Source of the DNA: Membranipora membranacea
Lineage: Eukaryota > Bryozoa > Gymnolaemata > Cheilostomatida > Membraniporidae
Assembly: GCA_914767715.1 (NCBI GenBank)
Contig: OU612071.1
Location: 1,552,001-1,616,000, forward strand
Direction: 5' to 3'
Length of the DNA: 64,000 nt
The notes beneath the pieces are model-generated. The model worked only from the letters and a program-made list of their open reading frames with translations. It was not told the DNA's origin and did not search any database. A program made the translations under genes and the position numbers. Positions 49,187 through 61,549 of the stretch are shown piece after piece; position 1 is the first letter of the stretch; every line of letters starts with the position of its first letter.

Positions 49187-50848
49187 TGATCTTTAATGGG
49201 TTTCCTCGATGTTACTTGTGCGGGAGGTTATTTTTTCAAACACAGGTATGGATTTGTTGAGGCGCAGCATGCATATTATAATCACGTTGTCGAGATACAG
49301 CTTTATAAATCTTGATCAAGCTACAATAGGATTTCAATAAATTGCTCTATCAGTTTTCTGAACCGTATTGGTATCAGGGTTCCTTGATGTGTTACTTTAG
49401 CTTAGTAAAGTCCCAATAACTGCTTTTAGTACAGACTATACAGTAGCACATGACCTGATCGACTTTAATACTGTGCTGTAAACTGCTAAATACCTAGAAG
49501 TTGTATTTTAATATAACATGTACGTAGATGAAGATATGCTGCTATGTATTTGCAAACACCATCGCAAATTAAGATCTAACCAATCACGACAAGCAAGTGA
49601 ATATTTTCCCATTTCCATACTAAGAATCTGAGCGAAATGCAGTAATTTGTCAACAACAAAATGTGATAGGTGAATAATAAATCTATGAAATTTCAACTGG
49701 TTCGATATAAATCAATGTCATAATGTCACAAAAAATTAAGTTGCTCACTCAAGCCGCATTGTGTGTAAATGTTGCCAGGTTCAGATTTTTTGTAAACCAA
49801 TTGGTTTATTCCTGCTAGTAAAATTGTTGAGATAAGGCTTTAATTGATATTGTGCGATAACTTTCCAAATTCTCCTGTAAAAACATTTACCCTTTTTTTG
49901 TGTCAATGTCATCTCCCTTAGATCAAACAGGGAGCCATACATTGATCTCACGACAGGTTAAAAAAATCCTTTGCTTTTTTATAGTGAAATTTTTGTATTG
50001 TGTCCTATAAGTCCGAGCAAGGAGTTAAAGACTTTAACTCCTTGGTCTGAGCAATGTAAAATAATACTATGTCTCATTGAATAACGACGACCGACATTTA
50101 AACACTGACAGAGCACTGCATTTACAAAAGATGCAACAGAATTATCTCCATTAGTATGAGCCGAAGAGAAAAGCCACAATCCCTTATGTCTGAGTCAGAC
50201 AGGGGGGGGGGTCGTTATGCAAGGAAAGTTCATACTGAGATGATATTACCATAACTCACCTGTTACTGTATCAGCTTATTGTCCAAAATCTGTTATATTT
50301 TGTGTCAGAAACTCTGCAAAACCAACAATACACAGTTCAACACATAGATAATCAAGGCTCCAATCAAGATTATGGCACACTGCAAATTGCTAACCTGTCG
50401 GCTATCATGGGCTACAATTGTTAAGAGTTTTTTTAAAAACTTACGAAATTATTCGGTGTCATAACTAATTTTTAATTTCAGCAGATTTGGATGATATCAA
50501 GTGACACAGATGCAGTCATTCAATAAGTGAAACCCTTTTATCGCTCCACCACTGATATCGAATGCATTAATATTGGTACTGCTATGAAGAAAGGGAGCAG
50601 CGTCTAATGTTCACTAAGGGAGACAAATCCCAATTCTTATTTCCTGTATAAACAGCTAATTTTGAAATAGAAAATCGAGACAATCCACCCATTATAGTTC
50701 TGAATTCCCTGGAGATAATTCAAAACCTGACAGCTCACTGCATCATACAAGCCGATGACAATCATGATCATGTTTTGAGAAGGCTTATACTCGACCAAAA
50801 AGATGGCGCAAATTTATATCATATCACTCATTTCAGTTACATGCAGTT

Positions 50849-51143
50849 CGTAATCCGACCCTCTGTAGAAAGTGAAACAATGTGTGGACCATAGGCTAGA
50901 ATAGGTTTTGATTTGTTAGATTTGTTGATTCTGTTAGACACCTGACAATGTACCTGGCGGAGGTACTTTGTCAGGTGTCTAACAAAAATGTTTATGCTTC
51001 TGGTTTTTCGTCAAAATATGCCGCTACCAACAGGATGCAAAATCTATAAAGTAACAATTGCAAAAGTTTTTATACACAAATCAAAACCCATTCTAGCCTA
51101 TGGTCCACACATTGTTTCACTTTCTACAGAGGGTCGGATTACG
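50849..51143. repeat. Nested inverted repeat in duplication copy B
   Basis: The outer arms (50849-50917 and 51076-51143) are complementary over about 68 bp, from CGTAATCCGACCCTCTGTAG to ATTTGT. The inner arms TGTTAGACACCTGACA (50932-50947) and TGTCAGGTGTCTAACA (50969-50984) are also complementary. Copy A has only the right half (from about 42963). It may be a foldback element or a hairpin-mediated duplication. Confidence 0.75.
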
Positions 51144-51215
51144 ATTTCCCCTTCTAAATGTTTATGCTGCTTAATAAAACGTTGCTGTAAAACTATTTTA
51201 ACATTGCTCTGGTTC

Positions 51216-51785
51216 TGGTTCTTTCTGCATGCCTCTCATAATCATGCTGTTATATTCATGTGAGTAGATGCATTAGTTTCTACATTCACTGGAGGCCAAA
51301 TTTTAAAATAAATTTGTCAAATGGAGAAAAAGTTGTTGCAAATAAATCAGGTATCTAGTCAAAGCAGTTCATTTTTATCCATAATCATTGCATTTATCGG
51401 CAATTATACTGATTGATGCTCCACTGCACTGCACCTCACAGTAACATAACGTCGCTCGGTTTTTCCAATAATTAACTGTGACACATTGCTATATTATGAG
51501 CCAGTTCAGATTTCTCTATAAGTTTATGGCAAACCCCTAGTGATTAAAAAAACTCTATCTCCCTTAAGTTTGCAAGGATGCCGATGCTGAATCATAGATA
51601 CTTTTATCCTATTGTAAGCAGTTTTCAAGATAAGCCCAATTAAGCCCTTTTTTCCTGTGATATGTTGGTTAAAAAGTACCTAACTGGAGAGAGGACCATT
51701 CCGAGCATAGGTTTAAAGTCAACCTCCAGTTTGTATTATTTCTACTGCATGAAACTGATTCAGTGCATTCATTTCACATTCCCAG
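51216..51785. other. Leader region before the LINE endonuclease
   Basis: Repeated at 58796-59335. It may be the 5' part of the LINE or its flanking DNA. No ORF1-like frame is visible. Confidence 0.35.
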
Positions 51786-52514
51786 AAAACTTCACAGAGC
51801 CATCCTGTCGTTCTATACACAAGCTGCAGGTCACTTAATAATTGGAAACTTGATGAATTAACTCTCTACACACACACCCATAAACCTGATATAATCTGCC
51901 TGACTGAAACTTGGTTTGCTGATCTTAAAGAACAATCTGCAAACATTAATGCATCCAATAGCTATTTCTGCAACCTTAAAAATCGCGTTTGTGGAGGAGT
52001 TGCTATCTTCATCAATCAGAGCGTTACAACCAAAGTTATAGCCTCTCACTAAACCAAAACTGTGTCAGCACTCGGGGTCTTGACAAGTGTAGGACATCAA
52101 AAGCCATACATTGTATGCAGCATTCGTAATCTCCCTGGTGCAGACCAGGAAACAACACTAGAATATATCCAATCAACCATCCTCAAACTATCCAGACGAC
52201 ATGCGAACGCACAACTCCTAATATGTGGTGATTTCAACAGACTGCCAATAGATGAACTCGCTACTCAATTTGGACTTTCAAATGTAGTTAATTTTGACAC
52301 TCGAGGAGATGCCATCATGCTAGATCTTATTCTGACTGACATACCATCATACACATTCTGTGACAAACTGGCCCCGATCGCCAACAATGACCACTGTTGC
52401 ATCCTGCTGCGGGGAGAGGGGAATCTACCAAGCCGCTATGTCAAAAGACAAAAGAGGCTTGTCATCCACCCGCGCAAGCTTCTGGTTCTAAAGGAACTAG
52501 CTGAACAGTCTTGA
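51786..52514 (+). pseudogene. LINE endonuclease domain (EEP/APE type), copy 1
   Basis: Reads as the N-terminal endonuclease of a non-LTR retrotransposon polyprotein: PDIICLTETWFADLKEQ (catalytic E region), GGVAIFINQSVTTKV, PYIVCSIRNLPGADQET, LLICGDFNRLPIDEL (D and N), LDLILTDIPSY and the terminal NNDHCC. It would nick target DNA to prime reverse transcription. There is an in-frame TAA at about 52052 (after KVIASH). The frame then runs from 52062 to a TGA at 52514. The 5' start is not defined. Confidence 0.8.
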
Positions 52515-53290
52515 TCCTCAGTACTAAATACCCAAGATATAAACAGCAAAGTTCATTTAATGAACAAAACTATATCTAAGATTCTTGACAATCACTGCCC
52601 TATAAAAACCACCAAGGTCCGGGTCGACAAACCTCTCTGGATGAGTGACACACTAGACAAAGTAATCTGTGCCAAAAATGAGGCCTCAGACAAAAGAAAA
52701 GAAAATTTGTCTGGGAAACCCTCAACAAAAACCAAAGCACTAAAGCCTGGTGGGACACTATAAAAAGCTGACAAACAAAAATAAACAACAACAATCATCA
52801 ACTAGTGTGGTTATCGACGACACCAAACTATCTAATGACACTTTCTGTAAATATCTCAACTCTTACTATTTAGATGTCGGGGGAATGCGAGCTACCTCAA
52901 GCTCTGCATATGTAACTATTAACACCAACAAGCTAGACCATCTAAGTATAGGAGAAGTCAAACTCCTCATGAGAAAACTGGATATTTCAAAAGCTACATC
53001 AAATGAAGACTTCCCCACATGGATATATAAGGAAGGCATAGAAGATATAGTCATTCCACTACACAATATAATAACTGTGCCCTGGATACCACTCTTTCCC
53101 TGATATTTGGAAACAGGCGCAAGTAGTACCAATCCCTAAAAACAAAACACCATCTACATACAAGGATTACCGGCCTATCAGATTATTATTCGATCTCGGC
53201 AAACTACTGGAGGAAGTAATTATATCGAAAACGAAATCTCACCTAGCAGAAGTACTTAACGCTAATCAATATGCCTACCAACAGAAACTC
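52515..53290 (+). pseudogene. LINE linker and N-terminal reverse transcriptase, copy 1
   Basis: Continues the same LINE. The linker reads SKILDNHCPIKTTKVRVDKP, followed after a frame break by TFCKYLNSYYLDVGG, SIGEVKLLMRKLDISKATSN, DFPTWIYKEGIEDI and, after another break near 53100, KQAQVVPIPKNKTPSTYKDY with a RPI..L motif (RT block 1-2). It stops abruptly at 53290 (AYQQKLS), where a non-coding repeat begins. Unit 2 of the duplication lacks this stretch. Confidence 0.75.
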
Positions 53291-54777
53291 AGTATGTAAT
53301 AATAATGTAATAATGAATTGAGACAAAACTCAAACAGACTGTGATTATTGTCCATCAGAAGATTACAAAGACTATAACTTTTGTTAGGGTGTAATATACC
53401 AGGCACCTCAAGTGAGTCTTATCCTTTCAATAAAATTCCTGATTATCTATCTGTCCATCTAAGAATCAAATGACACAAAAGATGCAAACTCAGTTTGGCG
53501 CTTTATATTCATGATGCTTTCTATGAAAATGGGTCAAATGAAAAAATTTGAAATGTCTGCGCTTAGCGAGAGACGATCGCTTGTGAAACTATTACACAAA
53601 CTGTAAAAGGAAACCTGTTAAATATTCTAGTCATTGGACTCATACAAAGTTTGTTTATTCTAGTTTGCCTGCTACAACAATGAGAGCCAATACAAGGATA
53701 TTTCATCATCTCCGATGAAATACACAGAACAGATGCTCAATAAATTACAACATCCAACGCAATGGAATGTACTATCTCTGCAAAAACAATGTAGACTATA
53801 GGCTGGAAGAGGCGGAGACAAGAAGAGGCATTACATTTATTGGCCATTAGCCATTCTTACGCTAAATATCGGATAAAAATTCCCTTAATACTGTCATTAT
53901 AACTGTACTAGAACAGACTATACTAGATAGTAGCACACCTGTGCATATAACTGTAGGCAAACTGAATACAAATAAGTAACAGATTGCTAAACTTGGTGCG
54001 ACAGTTAAGTGCAGTAGTGATACTGAAATGTATGAAGGATAAACTCACCATCAATATTTCTGACCTCTAATCTCTGTTCTCTCAGTAGTCGCAAGAAATC
54101 ATCAATGATCAGCCAGTTCTATAAATGCGACCGTGAACCTATCGATCCGATCTTTGCTTACAGATTGTTTGCCTCTATATAAATCACTGGACTGTCATCT
54201 AAGCGTTACACACCTATAATGTTCTAAGGACTTATTGACATGTGATCCTGCCCTTTGACAAATTGATACACTAATGGGTTTTAGAACTGAAGAAATGAAC
54301 TGATGAAATGAGACTCGATCAGATAATGACGATGACTTTTGTTCATTATAATATGTAATGTGCAAAGAACTTAATGTGCTCCATAGAAATTGAAGTTTGC
54401 TGAAGGTTTTGTTTACTGCGCGGGTATAATATATCAGGCTTGCTTCCTTTCAAACTCCTTATTATCTATTATCTGTCAATCTGACATTTTTGCTATTCAG
54501 GTTCAATGAAAGGTGAAAGGCAAATATAAACCTTCAATTATATAACACTTGCCTTTGATACGTTCAGGTGTGAAAAAAGCAAAATTATTTTAATATGTGA
54601 ACGGTAATCGGAAACCTTTTTAGTCACTTTGCAAGATACAAAAGTGTATTTATCATTATGAGATACACTGAACAGGTGCTCTAAGGCTTAAAATATCTAG
54701 TCCTGTGTGATACATGATGATTGAGTTTTGCGCTAACAGGAGAAATGAGAAAGAAAGAGAGATTTTATCTATAAACC
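53291..54777. repeat. 1.4-kb non-coding repeat R1
   Basis: The first of four related copies (also 56427-57840, 60050-61549 and 63203-64000). All begin around TATGTAATAATAATG and contain GCGCTTAGCGAGAGACGATC. R1 is nearest to R3. On the minus strand there is a short exon-like piece ending LRLLREQRLEVRNIDG before a GTGAGT donor (about 54046-54110), but the frame upstream has a stop. No gene is claimed. Confidence 0.8.
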
Positions 54778-55028
54778 AAAACTGTGTCAGCACTCGGGGT
54801 CTTGACAAGTGTAGGACATCAAAAGCCATACATGTAGTTACATATGCAGAGCTTGAGGTAGCTCGCATTCCCCCGACATCTAAATAGTAAGAGTTGAGAT
54901 ATTTACAGAAAGTGTCATTAGATAGTTTGGTGTCGTCGATAACCACACTAGTTGATGATTGTTGTTTATTAGTTTTGTTTGTCAGCTTTTTATAGTGTCC
55001 CACCAGGCTTTAGTGCTTTGGTTTTTGT
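54778..55028. repeat. Scrambled LINE junction, copy 1
   Basis: Three LINE pieces lie in the wrong order. Plus-strand sequence equal to 52053-52109 is followed by the reverse complement of about 52724-52917, and then by plus-strand sequence resuming at the position equal to 53264. The same junctions recur at 61550-61805, so the rearrangement is older than the segmental duplication. Confidence 0.85.
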
Positions 55029-56119
55029 GTAATCAATATGCCTACCAACAGAAACTCAGTACCAGCGATGCAATACTGCAGTTGATAGATGACTGGACAT
55101 CCGTGCTGGACTCAAATACTAATGTGAAACTAATACAAAATGCATGCCTTGATTTTTTTCCAAAGCCTTCGATGGATGCAGCACCCCATACTGATATATA
55201 AAATGATCATCTTGGTTTTAACGCTAGTGTCATTGCCTTAGTTGAACTTTTTTGGAGTCAAGACAACAATGTGAAAACTACTGTGATATTTATCTGACTA
55301 CAAACCCAAGTAGGCGCCCCTCAAGGAACTAAACTTGGCCCCATCCTTTGGCTAATTTATGTTGCTGATTTAAAATCTTTTGAATATGATACAAAATGTA
55401 TCAAATACAACCTTTTATAAGCCTGTAGTTGATTCATCCACTGAGAACATATCTGATGGAATACTGTTAGCAAACACCTGGTCTGAGCAAAACAATATGA
55501 TTTTGAATTCAGCAAAACTGTGCTAATGAATGTGGCTTTTACAAACAAATCTGCTATGCACCTTGGTACAACCTATGGCGGTGATAATCCCTTAATCTCT
55601 CCCTCTGAGCATACTAAGTTTTTAGGTGGATTCATAGACAACACACTAACTTCCAGCAATCATGTTGACTATATTATAGCTAAATGCTCTCAATGATTAT
55701 ACTTGATGGGAGAGCTGAAACGCATGGGCATGGATAGTGATGGCCTGCGAACCTTCTATATAGCTAACATTAAGTCTATAATCTCCAACGCCTGCCCTGC
55801 ATCGTATTATCTACTATCAGACACCGATAAAACATGACTAAAGGGGATCCAGCGCTCTGCTACTCGGATTGTGCTGCCATCCTCTGACAACTACGAGCAG
55901 AGGCTGGACCATCTAGCACTGCCACCCATCTCATCATTCCTGCACACCACTTGCAGTGAACATTTCACTGAAATAGCTGACGACGATAATCACCCCTTGA
56001 ACTCTCATATTAAAATAAATACAAACAGAACATCTGCTCGTAGAGCAAGAATAGCTAAATATAGGCCATCCTAGTGTAGAACAACCAAAAGACAAAATAC
56101 CTTTTTTGAATTTTAAATG
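55029..56119 (+). pseudogene. LINE reverse transcriptase, central to C-terminal part, copy 1
   Basis: Frame-broken polymerase. In successive frames it reads STSDAILQLIDDWTSVLDSN, a CLDF block (RT block A region), KMIIL, a VGAPQGTKLGPILWL block (block B), then a position where the catalytic Y-x-D-D block should be but is missing (KY is followed directly by the TTFYKPVVDSSTENI sequence). Next come HTKFLGVFIDNTLTSSNHVD, LKRMGMDSDGLRTFYIANIK and the C-terminal YEQRLDHLALPPISSFLHT. Ends near 56119. It is dead, through frameshifts and loss of the active-site block. Confidence 0.8.
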
Positions 56120-56426
56120 CGATTTTTTAACTAATGCATCTCAGACTAGGCCTACTTTCATTTTATTTTTTCCATGTATGTGCCGTACATTCGATGCTAT
56201 CAACCTATCACAGGATGGATATTAGAATTTAGGCAATAAACAAACTTCAAACCATCAAGTAAGTGAGTTAAGTGATCAATGATCTGGTGATTTTTCCTCT
56301 ATGTTACTTTCGATGCTGTCGCTTGGTGTTCATGATGTCTCAATAATACAACGATGGCCTATATTCTAATAATTACACACCCTATGTGTTCTTAAAATTC
56401 CTTGAAATGTGATCCAGGTCTTTGAC
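56120..56426. other. LINE 3' region, unit 1
   Basis: Non-coding sequence after the polymerase C-terminus, identical in arrangement to 62893-63202. It leads directly into repeat R2. No poly-A tail was recognised. Confidence 0.4.
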
Positions 56427-57840
56427 AAAAATATTGATCCAAAAATGGTATGTAATAATAATGTAATAATGAATTGAGACAAAACTCAAACAGACTGTGA
56501 TTATTGTCCATTTGTAGATTACACAGACTATAACTTTTGTTAGGGTATAATATACCAGACACCTCAAGTGAGTCTAATCCTTTCAATAAAATTCCCGATT
56601 ATCTATCTGACCATCTAAGAATCAAATGACACAAAGGATGCAAACTCAGGTTGGCGCATTATATTCATGATGCTCTCTATGAAAATGGGTCAAATGAAAA
56701 AGTTTGAAATGTCTGCGCTTAGCGAGAGACGATCGCTTGCGAAACTATTACACAAACTGTAAAAGGAAACCTGTTAAATATTCTAGTCATTGGACTCATA
56801 CAAAGTTCTTTTATTCTAGTTTGCCTGCTACAACAATGAGAGCCAATACAAGGATATTTTATCATCGCCGATGAAATACACAGAACAGATGCTCAATAAA
56901 TTACAACATCCAACGCAATGGAAGGTACTATCTCTGCAAAAACAATGTAGACTATAGGCTGGAGGAGGCGCAGACCAGAAGAGGCATTACATTTATTGGC
57001 CATTAGCCATTCTTACGCTGAATATCGAATAAAAATTCCCTTAATACTGTCATTATAAATGTACTAGAACAGACTGTACTAGATAGTAGTACACATGTGC
57101 ATATAATTGTAGGCAAACTGAATACAAATAAGTAACAGATTGCTAAACTTGGTGCGACGGTTAAGTGCAGTAGTGATAGTGAAATGTATAAACTCACCAT
57201 CAATATTTCTGACCTCTAATCTCTGTTCTCTCAGTAGTCGCAAGAAGACGTCAATGACCAGCCGGTTCTATAAATGCGACCGTGAACCTATCGATCCGAT
57301 CTTTGCTTATAGATTGTTTGCCTCTATATTACTTCCCTCGCTGTCTCTAGGTGTGTTAATGAATTTTCACTAATAAATCACTGGACTGTCATCTAAGCGT
57401 TACACACCTATAATGTTCTAAGAACTCATTGACATGTGACCCTGCCCTTTGACAAATTGATACACTAATGGCTTTTAGAACTGAAGAAATGAACTGATGA
57501 AATGAGACTCGATCAGATAATGACGATGACTATTGTTCATTATATGTAATGTGCAAAGAACTTAATGTGCTCCATAGAAATTGAAGTTTGCGTTATTATC
57601 TATTTTCTGTCAATCTGACATTTTTGCTTTTTAGGTTCAATGAAAGGTGAAAGGCAAATATACACCTTCAATTATGTAACACTTGCCTTAGATACGTTCA
57701 ATTGTGAAAAAAGCAAAATTATTATAATATGTGAACAGTAATCGGAAACCTTATTGGTCACTTTGCAAGATACAAAAGTGTATGTATCATTATGGGATAC
57801 ACTGAACAGGTGCTCTAAAGCTTGCAATACCTAGACCTGT
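56427..57840. repeat. 1.4-kb non-coding repeat R2
   Basis: Second copy of the R repeat, closest to R4. It ends at 'gggatacactgaacaggtgc'. A P-element-like transposase remnant starts about 15 bp after its end. No gene. Confidence 0.8.
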
Positions 57841-57854
57841 GTTACAACTTAGGA

Positions 57855-58670
57855 CAGGACCATATAGAAACACTTTTTTCAAAGATCAGGTCTAGTGGAA
57901 GTTTTAACATGCTGTTAAATTCACTAGTGCTATAAAAGGACTCATAGTGAAAACTGAAGTTACTCCATCTGCGAGTGTCAACTGTCTGCAACACTACACT
58001 GCTTTGTCTCACTTCTGTGAAACAATCTACTACTGATGACGATGCGGATGTAGGTGATATGTGTGAGAAGCTGAATATTGGCTTGCAAGATATACCGATA
58101 TCAGATATCGTGACATTTATATCAATAAGTAATAATTCATACAGCCGTTCCAAGTGGGATAAAATCTGTTCATTAAATATTAAATTGTTTGCAGCCAGCA
58201 ATTGCGTGAGATTGTGCTTAGCCAATTTTATCCTTAATTAAGTTTGTCAAGTTATGTGTAGCCTATTACAAAAAATGGCTAATTCAACGCTGTCGACTTG
58301 ATATCAAAACTATCAAACTTTTTTTCCGTCCATTTAAACCCTTAATTTGTGTATTTTAGCTGGGTTTGTAGTGAGAACAGCCAAACTGAAATGTTCAGAC
58401 TGCATAGATGGGATAGTATGAGCTAGGACAGACTTATACAAATCATCTTCTCTGATCGGCATTAAAGACAGAGGGGGCCTGGTACACCCCCGCAAACATA
58501 TATCAAAGTGCATGAGGGTAGCTGAAACCACAATAAGACATTTTATCGACCATGAGGGAATGCTACCTAACTCATTTCAGAAGGTTCTAATTTCTACTCT
58601 CACATATATCTCTGAAATCAAAGTGAACAATTCAAATGTACTGCTCATGCTAGCTGCACTGTAAGATCCC
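57855..58670 (+). pseudogene. P-element/THAP9-like transposase C-terminal remnant
   Basis: Plus-strand pieces in shifting frames match the C-terminal half of P-element-type transposases. These are QDHIETLFSKIRSSGSFNML at 57855 (family block 'QDHLE..FS.IR..GG.N'), VKTEVTPSASVNCLQH near 57953 ('LL..NEV..S..GNC'), ILAGFVVRTAKLKCSDC at 58351 ('YIAGFVVRKL...L.C..C'), and LIGIKDRGGLVHPRKHISK at 58453 ('LI..KDRGGL..PS..V'). Several stops and frame changes lie between them, so it is dead. No N-terminal THAP domain is seen. The longest minus-strand frame here is only a shadow. Confidence 0.7.
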
Positions 58671-58795
58671 TGACTAAAAGATATATACAAATCAGACTCT
58701 ATCATGAAACAAAATCCCAACAGATCAAATCCAGTGACTTAATAAGGAGCAAACTTAATCAATTAGTGATATTAAGTCATGTGTAGTAGAATACT
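58671..58795. other. Tail of unit 1, nothing recognised
   Basis: Short AT-rich stretch between the P-like remnant and the start of duplication unit 2. Confidence 0.3.
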
Positions 58796-59335
58796 TTGGT
58801 TCTTTCTGCATGCCTCTCATAATTCTGCAGTTATATTCTTGTGAGTAGATGCATTATTTTCTACATTCATTGGAGGCCAAATTTTAAAATAAATTTGTCA
58901 AATGGAGAAAAAGATATTCCAAATAAATTTAGTCAAAGCAGTTCATTTTTATCCATAATCATTGCATTTATCAGCAATTATACTGATTTATGCTCGACTG
59001 CACTGCACCTCACAGAAACATAACGTCGTTGGGTTATTCCAATAATTAACTGTGACACATTGCTATATTATGAGCCAGTCCAGATTTCTCTATAACTTTA
59101 TGGCAAACCCCTAATGATTAAAAGAACTCTATCTCTCTTAAGTTTGCAAAGATGCCGATGCTGAATCATAGATAATTTTATCCTATTGTAAGCAGTTTTC
59201 AAGATAAGCCCAATTGAGCCCTTTTTTCCTGTGATCTGTTGGTTAAAAAGTACCTAACTAGAGAGAGGACCATTCCGAGCATAGGCTTAAATGCAACCTG
59301 CAGTTTGTATTATTCCTACTGCATGAAACTGATTC

Positions 59336-60050
59336 AGTGCATTCATTTCACTATCCCAGAAAACATCACGGAGGCATCCTGTCGTTCTATACACAAACTG
59401 CAGGTCACTTAATAATTGGAAACTTGATGAATTAACTCTCTACACACACACCCATGAACCTATTATAATCTGCCTGACTGAGTCTTGGATTGATGATATT
59501 AAAGAAAAATCTGAAAACATTAATGCATTCAATAGCTATTTCGGCAACTGTAAAAATCGCATTGGTGGAGGAGTTGCTATCTTCATAAATCAGAGTGTTA
59601 CAACCAAAGTTATAGCCTCTAACTCAACCAAAACTGTGCCAGCACTCGGGGTCTCAACAAGTGTAGGACATCATAGGCCATACATTGTATGCAGCTTTTA
59701 TAATCCCCCTGGTGCAGACCAGGAGACAACACTAGAATATATCCAATCAACCATCCTCAAACTATCCAGACGACATGCGAACGCACAACTCCTAATATGT
59801 GGTGATTTCAACAGACTGCCAATAGATGAACTCGCTACTCAATTTGGGCTTTCAAATGTAGTTAATTCTAACACTTGTGGACATGCCATCATGCTAGATG
59901 TTATTCTGACTGAAATACCACGATACAAATACTGTGACGAACTGGCCCCGATTGCAAACAATGACCACTGTTGCATCGTGCTGCGGGGAGAGGGGAATCT
60001 ACCAAGCTGCTATGTCAAAAGACAAAAGAGGCTTGTCATCCACCCGCACA
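59336..60050 (+). mobile_element. LINE endonuclease domain (EEP/APE type), copy 2, uninterrupted
   Basis: Same domain as 51786-52514 but with no internal stop. The frame opens near 59340 (VVLYTNCRSLNNWKLDELTL) and runs about 235 codons through IIICLTESWIDDIKE, GGGVAIFINQSVTTKV, PYIVCSFYNPPGADQET, LLICGDFNRLPIDEL, AIMLDVILTEIPRY and NNDHCC. The motif residues expected of the endonuclease are present. After HPHK the LINE ends and R3 sequence begins, so the coding frame closes about 14 codons later at 60091. The linker and the first part of the polymerase are deleted relative to unit 1. Confidence 0.8.
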
Positions 60051-61549
60051 AAATATTGATCCAAAAATGGTATGTAATAATAATGTTATAATGAATTGAG
60101 ACAAAACTCAAACAGACTGTGATTATTGTCCATCAGAAGATTACAAAGACTATAACTTTTGTTAGGGTGTAATATACCAGGCACCTCAAGTGAGTCTTAT
60201 CCTTTCAATAAAATTCCTGATTATCTATCTGTCCATCTAAGAATCAAATGACACAAAAGATGCAAACTCAGATTGGCGCTTTATATTCATGATGCTTTCT
60301 ATGAAAATGGGTCAAATGAAAAAATTTGAAATGTCTGCGCTTAGCGAGAGACGATCGCTTGTGAAACTATTACACAAACTGTAAAAGGAAACCTGTTAAA
60401 TATTCTAGTCATTGGACTCATACAAAGTTTGTTTATTCTAGTTTGCCTGCTACAACAATGAGAGCCAATACAAGGATATTTCATCATCTCCGATGAAATA
60501 CACAGAACAGATGCTCAATAAATTACAACATCCAACGCAATGGAATGTACTATCTCTGCAAAAACAATGTAGACTATAGGCTGGAAGAGGCGGAGACAAG
60601 AAGAGGCATTACATTTATTGGCCATTAGCCATTCTTACGCTAAATATCGGATAAAAATTCCCTTAATACTGTCATTATAACTGTACTAGAACAGACTATA
60701 CTAGATAGTAGCACACCTGTGCATATAACTGTAGGCAAACTCAATACAAATAAGTAACAGATTGCTAAACTTGGTGCGACAGTTAAGTGCAGTAGTGATA
60801 CTGAAATGTATGAAGGATAAACTCACCATCAATATTTCTGACCTCTAATCTCTGTTCTCTCAGTAGTCGCAAGAAATCATCAATGATCAGCCAGTTCTAT
60901 AAATGCGACCGTGAACCTATCGATCCGATCTTTGCTTACAGATTGTTTGCCTCTATATAAATCACTGGACTGTCATCTAAGCGTTACACACCTATAATGT
61001 TCTAAGGACTTATTGACATGTGATCCTGCCCTTTGACAAATTGATACACTAATGGGTTTTAGAACTGAAGAAATGAACTGATGAAATGAGACTTGATCAG
61101 ATAATGACGATGACTATTGTTCATTATATGTAATGTGCAAAGAACTTAATGTGCTCCATAGAAATTGAAGTTTGCTGAAGGTTTTGTTTACTGCGCGGGT
61201 ATAATATATCAGGCTTGCTTCCTTTCAAACTCCCTATTATCTATTATCTGTCAATCTGACATTTTTGCTATTCAGGTTCAATGAAAGGTGAAAGGCAAAT
61301 ATAAACCTTCAATTATATAACACTTGCCTTTGATACGTTCAGGTGTGAAAAAAGCAAAATTATTTTAATATGTGAACGGTAATCGGAAACCTTTTTAGTC
61401 ACTTTGCAAGAAACAAAAGTGTATTTATCATTATGAGATACACTGAACAGGTGCTCTAAAGCTTAAAATATCTAGTCCTGTGTTATACATGATGATTGAG
61501 TTTTGCGCTAACAGGAGAAATGAGAAAGGAAGTGAGATTTTATCTATAA
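60051..61549. repeat. 1.4-kb non-coding repeat R3
   Basis: Nearly identical to R1. Its left end includes about 20 bp more of the repeat (AATATTGATCCAAAAATGG) than R1 does. No gene. Confidence 0.8.

Larger units (their letters stand above)
45290..51215. repeat. Segmental duplication, copy B
   Basis: Collinear with 37916-43240. It contains RING-LC8 gene B. Copy-specific sequence includes an insertion at about 48285-49110, a perfect palindrome at 49132-49186, and an inverted repeat at 50849-51143. Apart from the gene it has no convincing coding sequence. Confidence 0.8.
51216..58795. repeat. LINE-bearing tandem segmental duplication, unit 1
   Basis: Starts at GGTTCTTTCTGCATGCCTCT and is repeated from 58796 to beyond the window end. 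Offsets between matching points are about 7578 bp before the LINE break and about 6771-6779 bp after it. Unit 1 therefore has about 807 bp (about 52485-53290) that unit 2 lacks. Matching repeats inside (53.3 kb with 60.1 kb, 56.4 kb with 63.2 kb) are almost identical, which implies a recent duplication. Confidence 0.85.

Noticed and set aside
49979-50179. Minus-strand frame conserved between duplication copies (about 42062-42260 in copy A)
   Set aside because: Differences are mostly amino-acid changing and there is no ATG. Identity is explained by recent duplication alone.
54656-55003. A 115-codon minus-strand frame (and its copy at 61431-61778)
   Set aside because: It contains real LINE residues only because this piece is inverted within the scramble. 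The rest is R-repeat sequence, so it is not a gene.
57842-58225. A 127-codon minus-strand open frame that looks protein-like
   Set aside because: The opposite strand carries recognisable P-element transposase blocks in order, so the minus frame is a shadow.
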